DNA of 33,312 nt from Oscillatoriales cyanobacterium (GTDB taxonomy: Bacteria; Cyanobacteriota; Cyanobacteriia; Cyanobacteriales; Microcoleaceae): contig RDXX01000084.1 in assembly GCA_004292955.1 (NCBI GenBank), positions 16,730 through 50,041 of the forward strand. Direction: 5' to 3'. The translations under genes were made by a program, and so were the position numbers. The notes under the pieces were generated by a model that made no database searches, was not told where the DNA came from, and saw only the letters and a list, made by a program, of their open reading frames with translations. Every line of letters starts with the position of its first letter. The first letter of the stretch is position 1. Shown here piece by piece: positions 22,402 through 31,300 of the stretch.

Positions 22402-23025
22402 TCAACTGTTCCCCTCTTGGCCATAGGCCTGCCAAGCCAAATCCACCAAACCGTTAACAATCGCCACAGCAACCACCGCCGAACCCTTGCGCCCCTCAAT
22501 CCGAATATGAGGAACCATCGAATCGTGCAGCCTTGACTTAGCCACGTCAACCCCGACAAACCCCGAAGGCGTTCCAATCACCAAAGCCGGTCGAATTTCC
22601 TCAGCCTCAATCAAATCCACCAGCGCCGACAAAGAAGTTTGAGCCTGGCCAACCACAAAAATCCCCTCAGGATAGCGTCTAGCCAAAGTTTCAATCCCCC
22701 AAGCAGCCCGCGTCCGTTCCTTTTGAGGGCGCGTCAAAGCATCCATCGAACAGTAAACCGGATTCGCAAAGGTACTTTGGATCAGCGGCGTAATGCCCAC
22801 CTGTACCATCGGCACATCTACTACGATCGTAGTTCGTGCAGCCAAAGCAGCCGCCCCAGCTTGCAAAGCCTGATCGGAAAAACTAATTAAAGACTTGTAC
22901 TCAAAATCAGCAGTCGCATATATCACACGGCGGACTATTTCGTACTCCGCCGCAGAAAAACCGTGGTCGCCAATTTCATTATCGATTAATCCCAGACTCT
23001 GGGCATCGCTTACGTGCCATTCCAT
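22402..23025 (-). CDS. cobH: Precorrin-8X methylmutase
   Basis: CobH/CbiC moves the C-11 methyl to C-12 to form hydrogenobyrinate (aerobic) or the cobalt analogue in cobalamin synthesis; it is used in cyanobacterial (pseudo)cobalamin production. The protein has 207 residues, normal for the family, with PMVQVGITPLIQSTFANPVY, VVGQAQTSLSALVDLI and VIGTPSGFVGVDVAKSRLHD, the substrate-binding core, and RKGSAVVAVAIVNGL near the C-terminus. The motif where classical CobH has its catalytic His reads RRVIYATADFEYKSL, with Tyr36 in the His place. This may be normal for the cyanobacterial branch; I am not certain. The ATG at 23025 gives the typical MEWHVSDAQSL start. Convergent with chlI, 74 bases apart. 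Confidence 0.95.
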   Translation of the reverse strand: MEWHVSDAQSLGLIDNEIGDHGFSAAEYEIVRRVIYATADFEYKSLISFSDQALQAGAAALAARTTIVVDVPMVQVGITPLIQSTFANPVYCSMDALTRPQKERTRAAWGIETLARRYPEGIFVVGQAQTSLSALVDLIEAEEIRPALVIGTPSGFVGVDVAKSRLHDSMVPHIRIEGRKGSAVVAVAIVNGLVDLAWQAYGQEGNS

Positions 23026-23086
23026 TTGTTGGATAGCTGTCGCCTGTGTGTTGTCAGGTATCAGCTTACCAGCTTTTAGTCATAAC

Positions 23087-23154
23087 AGAAGGAAGAAGGA
23101 AGAAGGAAGAAGGAAGAAGGAAGAGGGGAGAAGGAAGAAGGAAGAAGGAAGAAG
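23087..23154. repeat. Heptanucleotide tandem repeat AGAAGGA, about 9.7 copies
   Basis: Nine 7-base units (AGAAGGA, one altered to AGAGGGG) plus a partial one, 62 bases upstream of cobH. Another member of the heptamer repeat class seen at 1, 529, 4218 and 23859. Confidence 0.9.
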
Positions 23155-23193
23155 CAGTCTAATCAAGGGTTTCAGAAATTACGCAGGGTGTCT

Positions 23194-23297
23194 AGAAACC
23201 GGGTTTTTTCACAGCAATACTTCGTTACAGCCGACAAAAAAGCTAAAAAACCCGGTTTCTTTGGACTTGCGCGCGAGGCAGAGAAACCGGGTTTTTC
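23194..23297. repeat. CCGGGTTT-type inverted repeats, three arms
   Basis: AGAAACCGGGTTTTTTC (23194-23210), its inverted partner AAAAAACCCGGTTTCTTTGG (23245-23263) and another AGAAACCGGGTTTTT near 23282 flank short spacers. The arms are 14-15 bases and nearly perfect. This repeat resembles a small non-autonomous palindromic element. Confidence 0.7.
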
Positions 23298-23327
23298 ACG
23301 AGTTAACTTGGTTGCGGTCGCCAGATT

Positions 23328-23748
23328 CCTTGACATACTCCCCGACCGTCGCGGACGGGGATTCTAATTCATGGTTCACAGAAGTCGGCTTGCTATATCA
23401 GGCTTCCCTTTGATAGTAGAGGCAGTCTTCTCCCCATGCTTTCCCTCGAACGAGGCAGATTCCTAATGCCCTTAGGTACTGTTAGATTAAATTAATCATG
23501 GCTTTTGTTTCTTTGGGTACTTAACTTATTTCCCCTAGCTATGTTTTTCTTGGCTTTCGCTACCCAATATTTGGCAGATATCAACTCTGCTTTCTGGTTC
23601 AAGGAGTCTTAACAAGCCACCACCATGGGATTTCCAACCAATATAATTATACCAAAAGCCGATACTCAAAGCACGGGGCTTTAGACCCCATTTTTTGGTA
23701 AAAGCTGAAAGTCTTATAGAGCAGGACTTTCACCCTCGGGGTTCAAGG
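23328..23748 (-). mobile_element. ORF-less IS200/IS605-like element with candidate structured RNA
   Basis: 421 bp bounded by CCTTGA (23328-23333) and TCAAGG (23743-23748). The left edge on the plus strand has a hairpin CCCCGACCG-TCG-CGGACGGGG (23340-23360; nine pairs with one A-A mismatch), the subterminal right-end type of IS605 elements when read on the minus strand, followed by GTCAAGG. No TnpA or TnpB frame was found; the few reverse-frame codons before the hairpin end LLSKGSLI. The interior is rich in short stems on the minus strand: GAAAGTC/GACTTTC (23707-23731), TACCAAAA/TTTTGGTA (23650-23700) enclosing GGGG/CCCC, CCTCGAACGAGG (23444-23455) and CCTAATGCCCTTAGG (23462-23476). The layout suggests a non-autonomous element carrying an omega-RNA (IscB/HEARO or TnpB kind). 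The type is uncertain. Confidence 0.55.
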
Positions 23749-23858
23749 CATGGGTTCCGATCGCCCAAGCGATCGCTAATTGTCCATTTAGTAGGGTTTC
23801 ATTGATTGGATGCGGTTTTTATTTTTCGAGAGTGATGAAAGAGCGCCAAGAGTCACAC

Positions 23859-23907
23859 TAATGACTGATGACTGATGACTGATGACTAATGACTAATAAC
23901 TAATGAC
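23859..23907. repeat. Heptanucleotide tandem repeat TGATGAC/TAATGAC, 7 copies
   Basis: Seven 7-base units directly after the end of the psb32 gene on the reverse strand. The unit is the complement of the 4218-4252 repeat. Confidence 0.9.
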
Positions 23908-23917
23908 TCATCAAAAA

Positions 23918-24721
23918 CTAACTTTCTTCTGAAGGAGACTTGCCCAATACTGGAGTCAAGAATGCTACCAAAGCCCCGATCGCAAAACCGGCAACATTTC
24001 GGGCCAAAGGCAACCAATCAGAAGTCCGAGTTACCACCGGCCCAATTCCGAAGGCCAAAAACAGAATCCCCCACAGCGGCGAAAAAATCAGCGCCCACTG
24101 CCAAGACACACCGTCTCCCGGTTTCCGAGGCTGAGCCGCAAACCCGCAGATCACGCCGCCCAGCACCGACGTAATTAAAGTCAGCACCCACTGTTCCCTC
24201 GGCAAACCTGGAACTACGCGACAACCGCCCTGACGCAAACAGCCTTCTATCGACTCCAAAGATTCAATGATCGATCGATCTTCGCCATTGTCCCGCACAA
24301 AAAACTGATTGCCGTAGCGGGTTTGCAGTTCCACCCAAAAAGTCCGCGGCAGCAGTGGATACAGCGCATCGCCCACATTAAAATTTAGTAAATTGCCACC
24401 GCGCGGGTCAGCAACTAGCAATACACTTTTATTGTCTAAGCCCCAATAACTTTTCACAGCCAAACCGGGCGTGCGATCGTACTGAGTCAGCACTCGCAGC
24501 TTCCAACCGGTTTCGGCTTCAAAGGCGTTTAAATTTTTTGCCAAACCCTCTTCTTCAATATCCGTAAGGGCTTTAGCTAAATCAATAATCGGCGTCTGAG
24601 TCTTCGGCAACAAATCGGGATTGTTGAAAGCATGGGCCGCAGGTGCGATCGTCCACACCGACAAAGCCAGAAAAAAGGCGACAGCAGAGGCTAGAAATTT
24701 GCGGGGGAAAAGCTGTGACAT
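23918..24721 (-). CDS. psb32: TPM-domain lumenal protein, Psb32/TLP18.3-like
   Basis: A 267-residue protein. A signal peptide (MSQLFPRKFLASAVAFFLAL, Ala-rich cleavage region AAHAF) leads to a TPM domain (about 45-185) with LAKNLNAFEAETGWKLRVLT, GLDNKSVLLVADPRGGNLLN and FNVGDALYPLLPRTFWVELQ, then two C-terminal membrane segments (about 195-215 and 225-255). This arrangement matches cyanobacterial Psb32, the counterpart of plant TLP18.3, which sits on the lumenal side of the thylakoid and assists photosystem II repair (family knowledge). The ATG at 24721 gives the full signal peptide. Intact. The heptamer repeat lies just beyond its stop. Confidence 0.85.
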   Translation of the reverse strand: MSQLFPRKFLASAVAFFLALSVWTIAPAAHAFNNPDLLPKTQTPIIDLAKALTDIEEEGLAKNLNAFEAETGWKLRVLTQYDRTPGLAVKSYWGLDNKSVLLVADPRGGNLLNFNVGDALYPLLPRTFWVELQTRYGNQFFVRDNGEDRSIIESLESIEGCLRQGGCRVVPGLPREQWVLTLITSVLGGVICGFAAQPRKPGDGVSWQWALIFSPLWGILFLAFGIGPVVTRTSDWLPLARNVAGFAIGALVAFLTPVLGKSPSEES

Positions 24722-25380
24722 AGGAAATTCTAATCCGGGTCTTAATTGTGAATGTTAGCTGGCGGTCTTAACCAGAGGATAAGAGAAAACTCATATTTCT
24801 TTACAATTATTTACTTTACAGGAAGCCGAGAGCAAGGGGAAGGGTTCGGGGAAGGAAAGTTTGCGATCGGGGAAGGGGCTGACAATTAACTGTAGAGGGC
24901 GCGATCGCGATCCAGGGCAAACCGTCGTTAAACAAGAGCTCGATTTCCTGACGGGTGAGTATCGATCCCAGATATCGTACCCGCAATCAAAAACCTGTAG
25001 GGGCGGGTTCACCAAAAGCTTTAAGGGGTGCAGACAGGTTAAATAAACCCGCCCCCACCCACAAAAAAGCCCCTTATTGATATTGGTGCAACATCTGGGA
25101 TTAATAATACTTCAAGCCGATAGTAATAGAGAGAGACCGGATGTGCGATCGGTTATTTAAGTATTTTCCTGCCTGAAAAAAGTTACCTTCATAAAGATTT
25201 AGCATAACTTTAAAAACTATCAGTAAATATACGGCAAATATAACAGACTAGCAACATCAAAAAAACTCTGAACTTCTGTATTTTTCCGAATATCTTTATA
25301 ATCGAGTCTACCCGATAATGATGAGTAACCGCTGAATAATGATTTAAAAGAAATTAACCATTTTTCAAGGAGTGTCCAGA
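24722..25380. other. Gene-free region upstream of the giant gene
   Basis: Contains HIP1 words, an inverted GTAGGGGCGGG repeat at 24998-25062 and an AT-rich 25100-25370 stretch. AAGGAG at 25367-25372 is the ribosome site of the giant gene. No RNA gene or clear promoter was seen. Confidence 0.55.
25000..25055. repeat. Inverted GGGGCGGGTT/AACCCGCCCC repeat
   Basis: GGGGCGGGTT at 25000-25009 is the reverse complement of AACCCGCCCC at 25046-25055. Preceded by TGTA, like the 4293 repeat. A dispersed palindrome of the GTAGGGGCG kind. Confidence 0.7.
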
Positions 25381-28300
25381 GTGCCTTTAACCGACCCGAT
25401 TAGAGAACCTTTAACAGAAGTGGAATCCTTAATTCCCGGACTAGCCCCAACTTTTGCCCCACAACTGCCGGGAATTCAGACTAACAAAACCTTATTATAT
25501 CAAACTCCCGGATCTTCATCAAACTCTGAACAACCTAACTTAATAGAAACCGCAAAGCCGCCACAATCCGAATTCATTCGAGCCGAAACCGATGCTTTTA
25601 TTACTAACAAAGCCTCCGATATTAACAGCATACCTTCTGCTAAAACCAGTGCCACCAAAACTAACAGCTACTCCAGGGATTCAACCACTTCTGAAATTGA
25701 CCTTCTAATTGGCAAACTCGACTCGGACTTAGGAGATCCCCTGACAAACCCGAATCCAACTGCCTCAAATAGCGAGCCTTTTGACTCTAATAAACCCGTT
25801 CCTCACCCACCTGCAATCAGCTCGTTAGTCAGTAACTCAGAAATTAATAAAACCACACCTGCTACAACCACTGCAAGTGATAAATTACCTGAAAATAAAA
25901 CACAATTACTCCCAACCGGAGTTGCCAACTCAGAAAAAGAAAATAACAAAACATTACCCGTTATAACTACATCCACAAACTTAGAAAAAGCTTCGGAAAA
26001 AACACCATTACCCGCAACCCCTGAAACCAGTTCAAAACCCGAAGATAACAAAACATCCTTATCGTCAGGGGCTACACTCAAAAGTGATTCAGAACCCAAT
26101 AAAACATCACCTGCAACTGTATCAACGGTTGACAACTTAGAGCCGAACAAAACATCACCTGCAACTGTATCAACCGCCGATCGCTCAGAGCCGAAAAAAA
26201 CATCACCTGCAACTGCATCAACCATAATACCAGATCGCAGTACAACTTCATCAGAAAAATCCGAGAAAATTGCAGTAACAAATTCAACCGAAACTGTTGC
26301 GGCTAGTCCAAATATTCCCTCAACTGATAAAACCTCTACAGACAAACAGTCCCCAGTTGCCACAACTGACGACAAGATAGACTCAGACAAGCAATCTCAA
26401 AACTCCACAATTGTGGAGAAAGCCAACTCAGGCGAACAATCTCGTACTGCCGAAGTTTCTGACAAAATAGACTCCGATAAAAAAGCTCCAATTGCCCAGA
26501 CTTCAGAAACAAAAAACTCAGACAAACAGCTTCCTGTTGCCGAAGCTACCCTGATAGACTCAGACAAAAAATCCCCAACAATCGATGCAACACCGACCGA
26601 AAAACCCATTTCAGATTCTCAACAGTCACCGACAACACAGCCCCCAACAGCCCCATTAATCCCAGCCACATCTAACCCAGTTTTACCTGACACTAATATC
26701 AGTGCAGAAGTCAAATCAACCGATTTACAAAAGCCAGTACAAACCGCCACTCAATCTTTAACTGACAAACAGAATGATACAGGAAAAGTTGACCCATTAA
26801 AAATCGAACCTGCTGCAATACCAAAAACAGCAGCCAGTGAAAATGTAACGGTGACGACAGCAACAGCAGCAGTTAACACCCCAGAAAAAACTCCGAACAA
26901 TACTGACTCAGTTTCGGAAATTAAACAGCCAGTTAAAACAGAATCTATTGTCAGTCAATCAGCAGATGCTGAATTAATCAAAACCGACAAAGATGCAACT
27001 TCCAGCATCTCTCAACCTCCCGCAGAAACAGAGTCAGTTATCGCTCCAATTGCGGAAAAGTCTCCTGCAAAAATAGACTTACTCAGTTCTAACGTTGGCG
27101 AACAATCACCCAAACAAAGCAACTCCAACGTTTCTACCGTACCCGAACAATTGCCAATAAAAATTGAGTCAATTATTCCCACAAAAAACGATTCGGCTAC
27201 GGTAGAAAATGAGAGCGTTTTTCCTGAAATAACATCAGAACTTGAAAGCGAATTGCCAACAAAAACCGATTCGGTATCGACAGCAGAATTCACTGCTGAT
27301 ACAATCGAACGGAACATTACTGTTTCCTTCACAGCAGCGGAATTAGAAACTGAGAAAAGCCCAGCACTCTTCTCAACTCCATCAGAGACAGCAGCAGTTA
27401 CGACACAGATAGCAGAAGTCGAAACAAGCGCTTCACCCTCAACTCTTAAATCCCCACCTAAACTCACTTCAAACAATTATAATAGCAATTCAAATCCCAC
27501 AGAAACTGTCGCTGTTTTACCAGCGTATTCCGATCCTGAAATTGCGCCCAAATCCGCAGAGATGACAAGCGGTTGGCTACTGTCAGCAACCGAAGAATCT
27601 GCTCAACTTTCAGACAATATTGCAGACACTCAACCCAATTCAACACAGCGTACTGGCGACTTCCAAAGCAATACCAATCCCTCAACAAATCTCTCAATAA
27701 CAGCAGCAGCCAATTCACCCAGTGGCACTTTCCTTGTAGATAACCAAGGACAAGTCAAATTTGACTATGTATTTGACGGCGGCTACTTTACTGGCGAAAT
27801 CGGCATTTTTAGTCTTTCAGGAATGGAAGCATTTACACCTGGTACTCCAGAATTCATCGCCGAAGCTGCTAGGAGAGTCCTAACTAATTCCACATTAGGA
27901 AACATTGTAATCCGCGACAGTACAGAAGGAGCCAAATTCACCGGTTCGATGCCGGGAGAATACGACTTCGGTTCAGGAGAATATCAGGGTATCAAAACTT
28001 TCAACATGACCCCTGGAGACACTTTTGCCGTCATGTTCGTACCCAGCGGTACAGTACAATCATCCCTCCAATACTCCTGGCTGTGGGATTTGTTTCCCGA
28101 AAACCGTCCCTTATTCAGTATCGCCACAGCCAATCCCAACGATACCGCTCATCTGCTACAAATAGCCGACATTACGGGCAGCGGTAACACCTTTGCCCTC
28201 GAAGATATGTCATCCGCTAACTCAGACAGAGATTACAATGACCTAATCTTTAAAATTAGCGGCGCAACCGGAAACGCACCGCTGCTAGATACAGTCATCA

Positions 28301-31300
28301 ACCCTGACAAAGAATGGCGAAATACTCCCCTAGGACAACAATTGCTCGCCGAAGCCAATCCCCCGAATTCTGACAACAATCCGCCCGTTGTTTCACCGAC
28401 AAGCGCTCGGACTTATACAGAATTAGAGACAACTATTTCATTAGACAATCTTGCCACAGATGTAGAAGGCGACCCTCTGACAATTAGCGTCCTCAATCCA
28501 GTAAACGGCACAGTAATTTTCAATCCCTTAACTAACAAAGCATCGTTTAAACCAGCATCCGGTTTCTCCGGTATTGCCAGCTTTGATTTCCTTGCCAGCG
28601 ACGCTTTTGGGAGTTCAACGCCCGCGCGGGTGACAGTCAATGTCAGCGACGTTCCCCTGCTAAATCTAGATTTTGTGAAGCGAAATCCCAGCCTCAATGC
28701 AGGAGAAAATACGGAATTAGTTGTGATCGGAGATTTTGCCGACCAAAAAGGTGTATTGCTGCCAGATTCTTATTTAACTTACACTTCAATAAATCCAGAA
28801 GTAGCACCAATTGATCCAACGGGTAAAGTGACAGGTTTGGTCAACGGCACTTCGATTTTGAGCGCATCTCGAAATAACTTGCAAGCAGTAACAGCGGTGC
28901 GAGTCGGAAAATTGCCAGCCCCAACCAACGATGCAGAATTCAATGGAGCACTAGCCGAGATTAACGGTTTGAATGTCTATCCCAAAGCAGTCACGATGAC
29001 AGCCGGAATGGGACGTTCGCTTTTAGTAGGAATTGAAAATATCATCAAATCCCCCGATCTGAAATTCGGCTCTACAGGAACTCGCTATTTCCCCGGAAAC
29101 TCTAACCTGTTGCAAGTGAATTCAGACGGCGTTATTACCGCTATAAAAGAAGGAGTTACTAACGTCACTGTCATTCACGGAGCAGCCGAACAAGTCGTGC
29201 CAGTACGAGTCTCCCTTCCTGCCGCAGCCGGAACAATTTTAGGAGTAAATGGCGGTGCAGTTACTGGCAGTGACGGTTCAATTGTGATGGTGCCGCCCGG
29301 TGCTCTTGCCGAAAATACAGCTATTAGCTTGACATCTCTAAGCAGCAATGCTCTATCCCTACAACTTCCCGACGGTTTGCAGTTTGCCGGAGGCTTCAAT
29401 TTAGACTTGGGCAACAACTCCTTGAAAATGCCCGCTCAATTAGCAATTCCTGCCCCCGCCGGCTTATCTCCCGGTACCGAAATTTTATTCATGCGAAAAG
29501 GTTCGCTGCCGGATGCTAACAATATTTATTCCCCAATTTGGCTGATTCAAGAATCCGGTGTAGTCGATGCCAGCGGTACTATTCGCACTAATTCTCCACC
29601 ATTTACCGGTATTTTGGAGACTGCCGAAATAGCGATGATAGCAATGCCGGACCTGGAGTTACAGAAGTTGGCATTGGAAAAGTTGCTCACCACCTCCAAT
29701 ATAAATGGTTCCCTTCTCTCAACAAATGTCGGTCTCCCAAATGGTTCCCTTCTCTCAACAAATGTCGGTCTCCAAAACAGCTTTTTAGCAGCCAATGCCG
29801 GTTTAATCGGTATAGCCGCCGTCACCACAGCTCAATTCGCCGCTACAATTTTACTGCTGGCTTACTTGGCTAAATACCTGAAATCTGGATTGAAAATTAT
29901 TGCCATTCCTGAAGTCGGTTTACCTGTAGTCACTCCGGCGGGTGTTGAACTCGATCCAGAAGGGATTCCCCGCGTCACAGCCACTCTAAACATACCCACA
30001 CTATTCCCAGCAGACCCCTTCGCACCTCCAGTGCTTCAATCCGCTGAATATAAGTTGGAAAATGGCGAACCAACCGTCGTCCTGACAGGCAGCAACTTCC
30101 TGAATAACTCCAATGATTTAGGCGGTGAATTTAAAGACTTAACAGTCAGCTTCCGCGTCGGCGACAAAACTTATCCAGGCACATTGATACCGGATAAAAA
30201 CACCGATTTGGGAGAAAATAGCTACAAAATTGCTGTCAAAATTCCGATTACCGTACCCCTCGGCGAATCCAGCATTGTAGTGTCGAGAAAGCAGAAAAAG
30301 CGCTTCGGACCGGGTACTGGAGATTACGAGACTGTCGAACTAGAAAGTGAAGAAAATATCCGCCTCGCTCCTACCTGCGTTGAATTGGCGCTGGTAACAG
30401 AACGTACGGGCGACAAAATCAACGTTATTAACCTCAAAGACGCTTTATCAACTGTTGAAACCCAGAACAGCAATAAATTAGCGGTTGCTTTTAACATTCC
30501 TGTGGGTAATCCCAATATCCCATCAGACCGACCGGAGTCGATCGCGGCTACTAACAATGCTACCCGCGCCTACGTGACTCTGCGGGACACCGGTCGGGTG
30601 TCTGTGGTGGATTTGATGGCGCTGCGAGAGATAGATACTACCCCAGAAACGGCAACTGTGGATGCGATTGGCTTGCCCTCTGGAGCCAGACCACAAGCTA
30701 TTGCGATCGACCCCAAAGACAATTACGCTTACATTGCCGACCAAAATCGCCCCAACATCTACGTCCTCGACATCAACCCGAATTCAGCAACCTATCATAC
30801 TGTTATCCAGACAATTAACGTCACATCACCCCTGGGACTGAGCCAGTTGGCTATCAGCAGCGACGGGCGCCGACTGTTCGCTACTGGTTCCGACAATAAC
30901 GAACAAACACCTAACCGCCGCATTTACGCTGTCAACATTGACCCCGCCGACAAACCGAGCGCTCAGGGCTCTAACGAGCGGAAGTGGCACCAGCAGATTA
31001 AAGTAATTCCCACCCTATCGGAGACAGAGGGCATAGCTGCTACTTCCGACCCCAAGAAAATGGTGTTCACCAACGGATTTGCTAGTGTCCGCACCATAAG
31101 TAATGGGGAGGAGATAAAGCTTCAGGATGACGGCAAGGGCTTCGGAGTGCTCGAAATTACGTCTGAAGACCCCCTCAATTTTAGTGCTAAAGTCAACTAC
31201 GCTCCTTTGTCGCTGGGCGTGGCCACTGACTATTTTGATGTCAACGAGGCAGTGGCTGTAACAGTAACGCAAGACGGGAAATATGCGTTTGTTGCCGGTC

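Noticed and set aside
22895..23413. Forward 172-codon frame over the cobH start and repeats
   Set aside because: Antisense to cobH, then through heptamer and CCGGGTTT repeats (EEGRRKKEEGRRKK); no support.
25803..27718. Several reverse-strand frames rich in Ser/Val
   Set aside because: They are shadows of the codon-biased low-complexity N-terminus of the giant forward gene.
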